Part shown: positions 1 to 9,984 of the stretch, piece by piece
How positions within the stretch are numbered: the first letter of the stretch is position 1
Layout of the letters: the number at the start of each line of letters is the position of its first letter
Assembly (NCBI GenBank): GCA_030849805.1
Contig: JASANZ010002251.1
Coordinates: 1 to 64,000, forward strand
Reading direction: 5' to 3'
DNA from: Sergeia podlipaevii
Lineage: Eukaryota; Euglenozoa; Kinetoplastea; Trypanosomatida; Trypanosomatidae
Length of the DNA: 64,000 bases
Position numbers and translations under genes: made by a program
The notes under the pieces: model-generated
Database searches by the model: none
The model's input: the letters and a program-made list of their open reading frames with translations, nothing else
What the model was told of the DNA's origin: nothing

Positions 1-2656
1 GCAAGCTTGCCGCTGCAGTCGCGTGTGTAGTAGGGACCCGCTTTAGTGCCTCCGCGTACGACTTGGGAGTATCGGCAGCGTTCCCTTCCACACGGCTGCC
101 CTCCTCTGGGGGAACCGCCGTGGTGGCATCCGCAGCAGGAGCGGTGCTGTGCACTCCATCCGCGCATACATCAGCCAGGCTGTTGCCCAGCGATCCGTTG
201 TGCCGCAAGTGACTACTGTGTTCCGTAGGGGACTTTTCAAGACGAGAGGAGAGAAAGCGGTGGTACGGGCTACGAATGTGATGCGAGATGCGGACGTTGA
301 TAGAGGTGGCAGAAGCAGATGGAACGAGTAGTCTTGGGCACGATATGGTACTGCTGCCTGCACTGTTGCAGCGTACATTCCGCTCGTCATAGGGGTTCCA
401 GCGGTAGCGCTGTGATGCTGACTGCGACTGGGGTATAGAGCCCAAGGTAGAGGAAGGAACCGAAGTAGCCAGTGGAGAGCCAAGAAGACGCTGTGTGTCC
501 CCACCACACGAGCGTGGTGCCGCGAACAAGGAACTCGTAGGGGGACTTGAGCTGCTGGAGATGGCACAGCCGCCGACTGTTCCAAAGGAGCTTGGTGCCA
601 TCGCTGATGGCTTGGAAGTGCTGATGCTCAGCACCTCGATGTCCTTCTTCGCTGGTAGAGAGGAAGCTAGCGACGGAGCTTCAGGGCACGCACCGAGCGC
701 CTTGGGTCGAATCAAGCTGGGGCTTGAGCCAAGTGCCACCGGGGGTGGTGGTACCGTCTCGAAGGCGGCCTGCCGCGCCAGCAGCTTCTCATCGTCAGAT
801 TGTAAGGAAAGCGGCTGTGGAGAAGGAGAAGAGGCTGACAGAGGCTTTGGCGCCACAGGCCAGTCCAAAGTGTGCGGGGGGACCGGCGGTGGCACTGCAC
901 GCCGAGACGGTTGCTGCTGCTGCTGTGGCATCTGAGAAGCAGTCCATGGGACCTGGAAGGGTTCCAACGCGCCTTGCAGCCAACCGCTACTGCTGTCCAT
1001 CAACATCTGATTCGCGAGTGCCTCACTGCTATCTATCGGCCCAAACTCATGTAGCGTTGGACCCATGTAGGACCCCACAGAGAGACCAGAGACAGGTGGT
1101 ATCACAGATCCTCCCCAGTAAGGAATCCCAACCACTGCGACGGTGGCAGCGGCGATGGTGCTGGTCTCAAGCCCCAGCAAGCGACGGGGAACAAACGGTT
1201 GTGCCTCTACATTGCAGCCCGGCTTAGAGGACTCACACTTAAAAGATAGCGTTTCTTTAGGCTGTTGTTTGGCTAGAAAGGACAGGTGACTGCCGACTCC
1301 AAGAACACGAATGCTGTTGCGAGCAGACCCAGTAGCATCAATGCCCGCATCGACAGAAAGCGGTGGGGCAATGCTTCTGAACGTGTTTGGGCGTGCATCT
1401 CCGCCGCTGACGCTCATTGGCACCTTACCAGACATGTGGTCGAGACCTAACGCAGGCGGACAGCATGGCTTCACGCCAGTGGCAGCTGCACGTGCGGCAG
1501 CGGGTGTGGACAATGGGGGAAAGGGGTCAACAGTAAGTGGAGTTGGAGGAACCACCTGAATGCACGTTGCACCGGGCATCGATGTTAAGGACTCTCCACG
1601 CGTGCAGCTCTCTGATGTGGAATACGAACTAGGCGAGTAGCACAGCTCGCCGCACGGCGTGGGTGGAGCAAGACAGGGGTAATTACCGGCGCCAAAAGTC
1701 CCAGAGAGGCTCTCGCGCCCGCTTCCCGTCTCCACACGCATGCGCACGGATAGCCCAGGATGCAGTGGAGCATCTTGCAGACGCGCGAAAGCCCTCTTGG
1801 CAGCAATGCGGTCCAAAAAAGTGGCATAAATCACAGACTCATCCACGTTGTTGCTGACGTATGCGGACGAGGAATCCAGCAAAAGTATAGGATATTCAGG
1901 CAGCACATCCGTCAGGCGAGTCCTGGTGAGACTTTGAAGTACCTCCAGTGCGGCTGCGTCGCTTGCAGAGCACGCAATGATGAGTGTGCAGCGTGACTGA
2001 GGCTGCGCGTGACTGATCGGGCCAATGCGTATAGTGCCGTAACTCTTTTCCTGCTGCTGCTGCTGCTGCTGCTGGTTAGGCGCGACAAAAAGATCATCAC
2101 GTGTGGTGAGTTTCCGAGAGCGTTGAACTGCACGCAGGACAGCCTCAATTCTCTCGTCAGTCGGCAGAGTGGAGGTGAGGACCTGAACGGGTGCCAGCTC
2201 AAGCATTCGAGGTAGGTGCACCGTAAGGTGACTGTCCATGCGTGCCAGAACGGAATCCGCAACGTCCCTTTCCGCGCCAGGCTGGCTCTTGCTGCTGATG
2301 TGGTGAAGAAGCGTGTTAGGGTCAAACAGTGCCTCAAGAACAAATTGCAGCCTCGCCGCCACCGAAGCGACAGTAGCTGCGCCGCCGTTCGCTGCGCTAC
2401 TTGTATTCTGAGCGGTCTGGGTCAGTGCCAAATGGCTGACTGGCTCGTCAAGATCCGGTGTATGAACTGAGCTGCGTGACTCCTCCGTGCTAGGACCATG
2501 AATATCGCGAGTTGCATCGCTGCACTCAAAACTGTCGGTCCGATTGAGCTTGCCGGTGCTCACTCCAGCAGTTGCAGCGGCAGGGGAAGACAACGGGGTT
2601 GTGTCCTCAAAAGCATACGCTGGTTGCATACAAGGAGTCAACACCATTTCCGTCAT
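1..2656 (-). CDS. La-related protein (LARP-like), C-terminus beyond window
   Basis: The frame is open from the ATG at 2656 to the left window edge, so 885 codons are seen and the C-terminus is missing. Residues about 100-193 read as a divergent La motif: RLQFVLEALFDPNTLLHHI followed later by VLRAVQRSRKLTTRDD, matching the helix pattern of the LARP winged helix. A run of seven Gln (about 195-201) follows, then a region (about 219-305) that looks like an RRM-type fold, with VIYATFLDRIAAKRAF as the likely RNP1-like strand and helix. The rest is long, low in complexity and rich in Ser, Pro and Ala, ending in view with KSYAEAL. LARPs bind mRNA or other RNA polymerase products, and this one probably acts in cytoplasmic mRNA regulation. 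Family membership is inferred from pattern alone. The open frame itself is certain. Confidence 0.6.
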   Translation of the reverse strand, partial: MTEMVLTPCMQPAYAFEDTTPLSSPAAATAGVSTGKLNRTDSFECSDATRDIHGPSTEESRSSVHTPDLDEPVSHLALTQTAQNTSSAANGGAATVASVAARLQFVLEALFDPNTLLHHISSKSQPGAERDVADSVLARMDSHLTVHLPRMLELAPVQVLTSTLPTDERIEAVLRAVQRSRKLTTRDDLFVAPNQQQQQQQQEKSYGTIRIGPISHAQPQSRCTLIIACSASDAAALEVLQSLTRTRLTDVLPEYPILLLDSSSAYVSNNVDESVIYATFLDRIAAKRAFARLQDAPLHPGLSVRMRVETGSGRESLSGTFGAGNYPCLAPPTPCGELCYSPSSYSTSESCTRGESLTSMPGATCIQVVPPTPLTVDPFPPLSTPAAARAAATGVKPCCPPALGLDHMSGKVPMSVSGGDARPNTFRSIAPPLSVDAGIDATGSARNSIRVLGVGSHLSFLAKQQPKETLSFKCESSKPGCNVEAQPFVPRRLLGLETSTIAAATVAVVGIPYWGGSVIPPVSGLSVGSYMGPTLHEFGPIDSSEALANQMLMDSSSGWLQGALEPFQVPWTASQMPQQQQQPSRRAVPPPVPPHTLDWPVAPKPLSASSPSPQPLSLQSDDEKLLARQAAFETVPPPPVALGSSPSLIRPKALGACPEAPSLASSLPAKKDIEVLSISTSKPSAMAPSSFGTVGGCAISSSSSPPTSSLFAAPRSCGGDTQRLLGSPLATSVPSSTLGSIPQSQSASQRYRWNPYDERNVRCNSAGSSTISCPRLLVPSASATSINVRISHHIRSPYHRFLSSRLEKSPTEHSSHLRHNGSLGNSLADVCADGVHSTAPAADATTAVPPEEGSRVEGNAADTPKSYAEALKRVPTTHATAAASL

Positions 2657-5600
2657 GGTTGGTGATACACAGCTTAAAGAGGCAAAAATTGATTTTTTTT
2701 TTTGTTGTTAAGAAGAAAAGAAAACAAGAGTACTCAACGTACCTTTAGAAAATATATGTTTCTACTCAAGAAAGAGTAAACACAAAAGAAAATGAAACAA
2801 AACAACACACACCTTCACTTCACGCGAGAGGAGAGCACACCTTTCAGTTCAGACTCTGACAGAATTTTACGATACAAAGAGTTTCGAAAGATAAAGGGCA
2901 CAGTTTACTCAGTGCTTACGTTTTTTTTCTTTCCTATTCTCCTCGCGTTTTCTGTTTACAGTGTTTTTTTGGTAATATCAGCCACTAAATAAAAAGTAAA
3001 AATTTAAAATAGCAATAAATATAAACAGATAATTAAAAAAAAAAAGCAACGCTTCGCATCCAAACAAAAAAAAAAGTACCTAAGTCAAACACCAATCAAT
3101 CAATGGTCTTTCCTTTATCTCACTTTAAAGATCTTTTTTAAAAAAGCAAAACAGCAGCGGGATCTCGCTGTGCCTGTTAACGTAATAATAAAAATAGTAG
3201 CAATAGTAATAATGTGAAGAAGTAGGAAAGAAAAATCAACCAGCTTTCTGACTTGGCAAAAAAAAAGAGATACAAAACAAAACACAAAAAAAAGGCGTGG
3301 ATTCCCCTTCTCTATTTTCTTCTTTCTCTATACCGAATGTGTTGTTCACCGTACGTTTTTTCTCTACTATATACAAACCAAAACAAGCAAAAAAGGGGGA
3401 AGCAAAACTTTTTAATATATTTCCTACCTTTCTTTTTATACTGGAAAAAAAAAAGAAGAAAAAATGATGCTGCTCGAAGTAGGTTTTGAATATCTTAGTG
3501 TGGGTAGATGTCCTTGTGTCTTCGGGATGAAGTCAAAATAATTTTTTTAAATATATATATACTACTGCAGACTGTGGCTGACTGACTTTCTTCCCCTCGT
3601 TTAACACAATGCAAAGCAAAAAAAAAACCTCCAAGATAAATGCTAGAGACAAGCAGCTTTGCAATAATAAAAAAACAATGCACGTAGGAACCCAATATTA
3701 AATAAAAGAGGGGGTAGAGAAAAAAAAAAATCGCGAGAAGGTAACACTAATGCAAACAAAATATATTTTGTATGTTTGTGTAAATTTTTCTTTGTGTGGC
3801 TCCTTACGTGCCTCTTGAGATGATTTATAGCCTCACACACAAACTCTAAGCAGTGAAGTGTCGTTTTTTTTTTATATAACAAAAAAAACTTTTTAAAAAT
3901 GAGAAGGGTAAAGGCGCCACACACAAAAAAAATATAAAAAAAACTTTAAAGTGAGTAGATATATATATATATATAGATATATATAGATATAGATATAGAT
4001 ATCCAGCTAGTAAATACAAAAATATATACAGGTACTTCCTACTGCTTCCTTGATTGAGTGATAATGCGTCAAATGTCCGTGTATGCGGGTAAGAGAAAAA
4101 CGCACAACACAACAACAAAAAACTTAAGGTAAAAAAAAGAAAAAAAAATATGTGGAAAGTATTGCTATTTGGCCAGTCAAACGCAGTGCAATGAAAACTG
4201 TAGGTATATTAATGGCCAACTAACTAATATGTGTGTGTGTGTGTTACGTAAATAATAATAATAATAATAAACTGAGAAACTAAACTGTACGGTACTATTA
4301 TTCTTCTTTTCGTTGTTGTCCTTTCTTTCTTTCTACCTAGAGTACGCTGTAGAAGATAATGTAACTGTTGTTCGTCTTCAAAGAAACAAAAAAGGAGAAA
4401 AAAGAATAGTTGTAAGAGCGCAAAACTATTACAATTACTATGTATATTTTGCCTTCTTTTTTAGTAGCAGTTTCCCCCCTTTTAAAAAAAAAAAGATGTA
4501 GTGTTCCTTTTTCTTTTTACACAGCAGTCAAACTGGCTTGATAGCAACTACACCTATGTCCTCGTTGTAGGGGTGTTTGTCAGTAACTAATAACCTGAGA
4601 TGAGATAGAGCAGGTGAAAAAAAAAGATGTAGAGATAAACAAAAAAAAGGAAAAAAGGAAGAAAAGATTTTTTAAAAAGCTCAATTAACTTTTACGTGAT
4701 GTGGAATATTTGAGAGAAAATAAGGCAAGTCAAAGCTGACTGTCACTTTTGTCAAATCGAAAGAAAGGAAGAAAAAAAAAAACTAAGCTGCAGCTACCGC
4801 GCCCTTAACTCACCTACAACAAAAATTGTAAAGTTAAAATAAGAGTCTCTGCGTGAGGCCTGCAACCGCTTCAAAGAAACGATAATATCATCATTTCTTT
4901 TTTTTTTCTCCTCATCTATTTGCTATTCACTTTTGTGTTTGTGTGCGTGTGTCTGTTAGCATACACATTATATGATCACGTTACATGTAAGAAAGGAGTC
5001 ACGTTCTTCAACAAAAGAAAAAAAAGAAAAGAAAAGAAAAGAAAAGAAGAAGAAAGGCCTTCAGCTAAGTGGTCTTGTGTGTCTCCGCGATGTAAAGTTT
5101 CTCTTCAAAAAAAAAAAAAAAAAACACGCGCACATCATTTCTTTCTTTATAGAACACTACCGATGTACGTGTGCGTGTGTGTATGCTATTCCTTCTCTCA
5201 TTCTTTTCAGTTTCGGGGAAAAAAAATAATCCTCTCCTAAACCCTCCATCTCTTTCTCTCTTGCCCTCTATGGGTCTCTCATCCTCACCGTACATTGCAG
5301 AAGGATATCCATGGAGGGATCCTCTCTTTTTTTTTTTCTCGCTTGTCTTCGTTTGTTATTTCTGTTGTTTCTATTTTTCGTGTCTGAAACATACATCAGC
5401 GGAAACTCTAGTTTTTGGTCTGTTTCATGTCGCTCTTTGGTCTTTTTCTCCCTTCCCTCTCTTGTTTTTTTATTTTTATTTCACTTTTAAAGATGAAAAC
5501 ACGAAAGAAACAACGTGTGGAATAATAATAATAATAAACCTCGTCTAATCATCGACTCCATGTCGTTCCTTTTCATTTTTCTTCTTATTTTCCTTCTTTA

Positions 5601-6056
5601 GACAACACAATAAATAGGTTCAATATAATAGTAAAAGTAGTAGTAAATGCTAAACGCCAGGTGTCTGAGGCCACTGCATCAGAACGTACGTGAGCTGAAA
5701 ATAGTCGTACTGGAAGCACAAGACAAGTTCCACACACACACACCGCAACGGAAAAAAAAAAGTTTTCTTCGTCATAGAGGAAAATGTGAATCTTGGTAGG
5801 CACCACCATATACAAGGGCAATCTTTTTTTAAAAGCTGAAAGCGAGTGCACAAGTATGCTTCACACTTCGCCCAGTTTTTTCTTCGTAATGCACACTCCT
5901 ATTACGCGCTCACATATGTATAACATAAGCAAGGAGTAGCAACAGAAGTCTGCCTCCATCCACCCTCACGCCTCCGTCCTCACTCTGACTCTGCCAGCCT
6001 ACTTCTTTCCTGAAGTTCAAAGCGAAAGAAAAAAAACTTTCCACTCTCCGCGTGAT
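2657..6056. other. 3.4 kb gene-free spacer
   Basis: AT-rich sequence with many A-runs on the plus strand, a TA/GATA-rich stretch near 3957-4000, a (TAA)n tract near 4250-4270 and a (GAAAA)n run near 5016-5047. Frames here translate to low-complexity Lys/Phe or Cys/Val strings. I see no gene or structured RNA. It must hold the CCT1 3' UTR and the LARP acceptor. Confidence 0.7.
2673..2674 (-). promoter_or_regulatory. Predicted spliced-leader acceptor for the LARP-like gene
   Basis: In the sense direction a T/C-rich stretch (about 2676-2690) ends in an AG, giving a 16-nt leader before the ATG at 2656. The tract is short, so a more distal acceptor is possible. Confidence 0.4.
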
Positions 6057-7697
6057 TTACCTACCCTGGTCGTCTTCCTCGGGGTTGAGGCGCACGCAGT
6101 CATCAATGCGCAGAATCGTGATAGCCGCCTCCGTGGCAAACTGAAGAGACTTGGTCTTACTGGGCTTAGGCTCCAGCACACCAGCAGTAAGGTTGTTGCG
6201 CAGCTCACCATTCTGAAGATCCAGACCAGTAAAGCGGGCATCGGTCTTGGTGCCGCTGCTCTGGGCAATGTTGTGCTCAACGCGGAGCTTGGAGACGAGG
6301 TCTGTGGCATCAAGAGCTGCGTTGAGGGCAAGGGTCTTGGGGATCACTAGCAGAGCCTCCGCGAACTCGGCAACGGCAAGCTGCTCTCGGGAGCTCAGCG
6401 TGCGGGCAAAGTTGTCCAGGTAGACAGACAGCGCAGCCTCTACAGAACCGCCACCGGCAACGACGGAGCTCGCGTCGCACGTCCTGGCGACTGCCCAGAG
6501 CGCGTCGTTGAGGGAGCGCTCCATCTCCTCCAGCATGAAGTAGTTCGCACCACGGCAGATAATGGTGGCGCAAACGGCGTTCTTGGTGCCGGAGACGATG
6601 ATGCAGTCGTCGTCGCCAATGTGCTCCTCGTACACCTTCTCGGCGTTACCGAGCCACTTGGGGTCAAAGATCTCCTCACCCTCTAGGTCGGACATAGTGT
6701 GCACCACCTGCGCGCCAGTGGTCTTGGCGATACGGCGGATGTCCTCCTTCTTGACTCGGCGCACGCCGAGCACGTGGTTGTCTACCATGTACTTCATCAT
6801 GCTGTCTTCGATACCCCAAGTGGTCATGATTACATTGGCGCCGGCAGCGATCATCTTCTGAATGCGCTCCTTGGTAATGTCAAGCTCACGCTGGCGAATC
6901 GCTTCGGCCTTGGAGGGGTCGCTGATGGTGATGTTCATGCCTAACTTCATCTTCACTGCACGAAGGTCAAAGTCCACAAGAGCGATCTTGGCGTTCTGCA
7001 CGGAGGTGGGCATGCCCTGGGCGGCGCGGGAGAGGTTCATGGCGAAGCCCTGCACAAGGCGGGACTCGTGCAGACTCTTGCCGTGCTGCAGCAGCACAGA
7101 GACGGCCTTGCGAGGGTACACAATATCGCCAAAGTCATTAATGGTCTTGACGGACATAATAGCGTCCACCACAATCTTAGAGAAGAGCTCGGCGTCGTTG
7201 TTCAGAATCTTGCTGGACATAGAGGTGCGGGCAACATTCAGAAGGACATCCTTGCCGATGCTCTCAACGGAGCAGCACAGGTTCTCGTTGAGGTAGCGCA
7301 AGGCTTCGTTCATTGCGAGCTTGTAGCCGGCAATGATGCTGGTGGCGTGGATACCCTGGGACACCAGGTCCTGGGCACGCTTAAGCAGCTCGGCGGCAAG
7401 AATCACAACCGAGGTCGTGCCATCTCCAATCTCCTTGTCCTGGAGCTGGGCAAGATCCACCAGCAGGCGGGCAGCGGGGTGCTCCACATCGAGGCTCTTG
7501 AGGATGGTGGCACCGTCGTTAGTGACGCACACATCACCAATATCATCCACCAGCATCTTGTCCAGTCCAATGGGTCCTAGGGAGGACTTGACAACGTTGG
7601 CGACGGCCATGGCAGCAGTCACGTTCTCGCGGCGCACAGCGATGCCGGAGGTGCGGACACCGTTGATGCCTAGCGCGGCCTTCTGCTTGGGCTGCAT
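6057..7697 (-). CDS. TCP1: T-complex protein 1 subunit alpha (CCT1)
   Basis: 546 residues, the usual length for a CCT subunit. CCT (TRiC) is the cytosolic group II chaperonin that folds actin, tubulin and other proteins using ATP; the alpha subunit is one of eight in each ring. Visible family motifs are SLGPIGLDKML (about 39-49), NDGATIL (60-66) and the nucleotide-binding GDGTTS (91-96), with the later VVAGGGSVEAALSVYL and the closing FATEAAITILRIDD. The sequence follows eukaryotic CCT1 throughout, including GLDKMLVDDIGDV and SREQLAVAEFAEALLVIP, so the subunit assignment is firm. It ends in TAA. Its downstream neighbour on the transcript is the LARP-like gene and its upstream neighbour the deaminase gene. 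Confidence 0.96.
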   Translation of the reverse strand: MQPKQKAALGINGVRTSGIAVRRENVTAAMAVANVVKSSLGPIGLDKMLVDDIGDVCVTNDGATILKSLDVEHPAARLLVDLAQLQDKEIGDGTTSVVILAAELLKRAQDLVSQGIHATSIIAGYKLAMNEALRYLNENLCCSVESIGKDVLLNVARTSMSSKILNNDAELFSKIVVDAIMSVKTINDFGDIVYPRKAVSVLLQHGKSLHESRLVQGFAMNLSRAAQGMPTSVQNAKIALVDFDLRAVKMKLGMNITISDPSKAEAIRQRELDITKERIQKMIAAGANVIMTTWGIEDSMMKYMVDNHVLGVRRVKKEDIRRIAKTTGAQVVHTMSDLEGEEIFDPKWLGNAEKVYEEHIGDDDCIIVSGTKNAVCATIICRGANYFMLEEMERSLNDALWAVARTCDASSVVAGGGSVEAALSVYLDNFARTLSSREQLAVAEFAEALLVIPKTLALNAALDATDLVSKLRVEHNIAQSSGTKTDARFTGLDLQNGELRNNLTAGVLEPKPSKTKSLQFATEAAITILRIDDCVRLNPEEDDQGR

Positions 7698-9078
7698 TTA
7701 TCTATTTTTAGTTCTCTCTTTTCTGTTGACGTATTTCTCTCCGCTACTGAAGAGAAGTGAATAAATGTGAAAGAAAAAAAAAGGAAACTAAACTGGAGGT
7801 AAGAAAGCTGAAGTGGAAGGGATGTACTTGTGTGCCTTCTCTCTATGTATGCACTAATAATATAAATAAATATTTCTACACAGAAGCAAATGAAAATAAT
7901 AATAAAAACGGCATTGAAAATGATAATAATAAAGAAATTAAACAATCAAAACAAAAAAAATCAGCAACTCATTGAACACCGAGCCCATAGACGAGCATCT
8001 CACTACTGTCTCGCTTGCCCTCTTCATTTTGATTCCTCCCTAGGTCCTCCCTTTGGTCGCAAAGAAAAAGAAAAAAAGAATTCGCTTTGACACTTCTTTG
8101 TGCTTGTGTTTGTGTGCAATTCACAAGGAGTAACGAGGAAAAAAAAACTTTGAACTTTTGGAGGATCAGAAATATGCTTTAGGTAGACATATGTCGATAC
8201 AAGCTCGTTTAACGACACTCATCGTGTGCACACATTCCTCTCATACAGACACACACATGTATACGGTGATCAGTTCTTCTCGTATGATCGAATGCGCGAG
8301 ATGCGCTGTAATACCAGAACGCTTTTCTTTTCGTTTTTCGTTCAAGCTGAACTCAATATACAAATATATAAATGAGAGAGTGAGAGAGTGTGTGCATCTG
8401 TCATGAATATGCATTCCTTTTGATCAATTCAAGATAATAATATTAAGAAGAAGCAAAAAAGGACAAAAAAAAACAGCACGAGAGAGAAAAATAAAGGGAA
8501 AAGCTATCAGGCAACCACCTTACTTTCACTTCTGTCAGCTGTCATCACTCCCCCTTACTGTACACTCTTTCCTGCTACCCTTACTCGCCCCATACTATCA
8601 CTCGCACAGCACACACACACACACACGCCTTCATACACGCCTCCTTTATGTTGTACACCCTGTTTGCTTTGTTCATAGCTGCTGTTACTTTCTTCTTTTT
8701 TTTTTTGATGACAATTTTCCAATAACACAATCCTGTAGAGAGAAAGAAAATAAAAGAGAATATTTATCAACAAGCGAGCTTTGCTGATAGAAGGGAACGA
8801 GTAGAGTGATGGAAATAAACAAGAACTATTCCCCATGTGCGATGCACATAGTGTTGCATGACAGACACACACATACACACATCCCCTACATTCTCTCCAT
8901 CGCGCATTGAATCGCGCACTCGAGCATGTATCTCCTCGTCATATACATTTCCGTCGTTTAGCGTAGAAACAAAACTAGAAAAAGAAAGGACGAGAGAAAA
9001 AAAAAGGAAAAAGAAAGAAGAAGCATTCGTACTTTCTTCCCTCTTCCCTCTCCCTCGTTCTCCTGGATTCACGCACGA
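7698..9078. other. Spacer between deaminase and CCT1 genes
   Basis: Contains the CCT1 acceptor region, AT-rich stretches, a (CA)n tract near 8608-8625 and A-runs. No gene or structured RNA seen. Confidence 0.65.
7747..7748 (-). promoter_or_regulatory. Predicted spliced-leader acceptor for CCT1
   Basis: A strong pyrimidine tract in the sense direction (about 7749-7790, including nine consecutive T) is followed by its first AG here, giving a 49-nt 5' UTR. The arrangement is typical of trypanosomatid trans-splicing. Confidence 0.55.
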
Positions 9079-9918
9079 CTACAAGTTAGCGCGCAGCTTC
9101 TTCGCGTTGGCCTGTCGCTCCTCAAGCGCCTTCTCACTGTGAAGCAAACCCTTGAAGTACCGCACAGTGCGCACCTTGAGCTCCATCGTGGCATCCTCAT
9201 CTAGGCACAGCACAGCAGACGGATGCATCTGCAGCATCGTAGCCGTGCACATATGTGTGACGCTACCCTCCACGCAGCGAGACACAGCGAAGGCCTTGTT
9301 GAGACCAGTAGCGATCATGAGCACCGTCTTGGCGGACAGGACAGTTGCCAAGCCAACAGTGAGAGCCATGGTAGGCACACGATTCACGTCGTTGCCGAAG
9401 AAGCGAGCGTTGCTCTTGAGCGTCTCCTCATTAAGGCTCTTCACGCGGGTGCGGCTCTGCAGAGAACTACCAGGCTCATTGAAGGCAAGATGGCCATCGG
9501 TGCCGATGCCAGCAAGGAACAGGTGAATACCACCGTAACTCTTGATTTTGTCTTCGTAGGCGTTGCACTCCTGAATAAGATCAGTGGCGTTACCGTTGAG
9601 AATGTTGCGGTTGGCTTCAGAAATATCCACGTAGTCAAAGAAGTTGTGCTTCATGAAGTAGTGGTAGCTCTCGGGGTGATCCTGAGGAAGACCAACATAC
9701 TCATCCATGTTGAAAGTCACAACATTCTTGAAGGAGACGCGGCCCTCGCGGTAAGCGTGAATGAGCTTCTGGTAGGTGAGAAGAGGTGTTCCGCCAGTGG
9801 GGAGGCCCAGCACAAACGGACGGTCGGCAGTGGGGGCAAAGTCCAAGATTGACCTGATTACGTACTCAGAGACGTACTCGGACACCTTATCCGCGTTGGG
9901 CTCTATCACGATACGCAT
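9079..9918 (-). CDS. nagB: Glucosamine-6-phosphate deaminase (isomerase)
   Basis: Converts glucosamine 6-phosphate to fructose 6-phosphate and ammonia, feeding amino sugars into glycolysis. The ATG at 9918 gives 279 residues starting MRIVIEP, the exact start expected for the family. The frame is open further upstream, but that part is low-complexity leader sequence. Phosphate-binding LGLPTGGTP (37-45), MDEY with Asp72, and GIGTDGHLAFNEPGSS (137-152) with Asp141, His143 and Glu148 coincide in number and position with the catalytic residues of E. coli NagB. The C-terminus is RANL. The Leishmania enzyme is reported to be glycosomal; the ANL end is at best a weak peroxisomal-type signal, so location is uncertain here. 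It ends in TAG. Confidence 0.95.
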   Translation of the reverse strand: MRIVIEPNADKVSEYVSEYVIRSILDFAPTADRPFVLGLPTGGTPLLTYQKLIHAYREGRVSFKNVVTFNMDEYVGLPQDHPESYHYFMKHNFFDYVDISEANRNILNGNATDLIQECNAYEDKIKSYGGIHLFLAGIGTDGHLAFNEPGSSLQSRTRVKSLNEETLKSNARFFGNDVNRVPTMALTVGLATVLSAKTVLMIATGLNKAFAVSRCVEGSVTHMCTATMLQMHPSAVLCLDEDATMELKVRTVRYFKGLLHSEKALEERQANAKKLRANL

Positions 9919-9982
9919 GGTTCTGCTGTGGGTTGGTATGGGTGTGGAAAGGAACTCTTGCTTTTTCTCTCCTGTCCTCTTG

Positions 9983-9984
9983 CT
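9983..9984 (-). promoter_or_regulatory. Predicted spliced-leader acceptor for the deaminase gene
   Basis: A long T/C-rich tract in the sense direction (about 9986-10030) leads to the AG in CTCAAG, leaving a 64-nt leader before the ATG at 9918. This supports the shorter start over the longer open frame. Confidence 0.5.

Noticed and set aside
495..1227. Overlapping plus-strand frames of 146 and 167 codons
   Set aside because: Shadows of the LARP-like gene, which is open through the whole region on the minus strand.
7068..7580. 170-codon plus-strand frame
   Set aside because: Antisense shadow of CCT1, whose protein is unambiguous; no domain in the plus-strand reading.
8767..9072. Minus-strand frame following the deaminase stop
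   Set aside because: In frame past TAG but Phe/Ser low complexity; the enzyme already has its full family length.
9223..9852. 209-codon plus-strand frame
   Set aside because: Antisense shadow of the deaminase gene.
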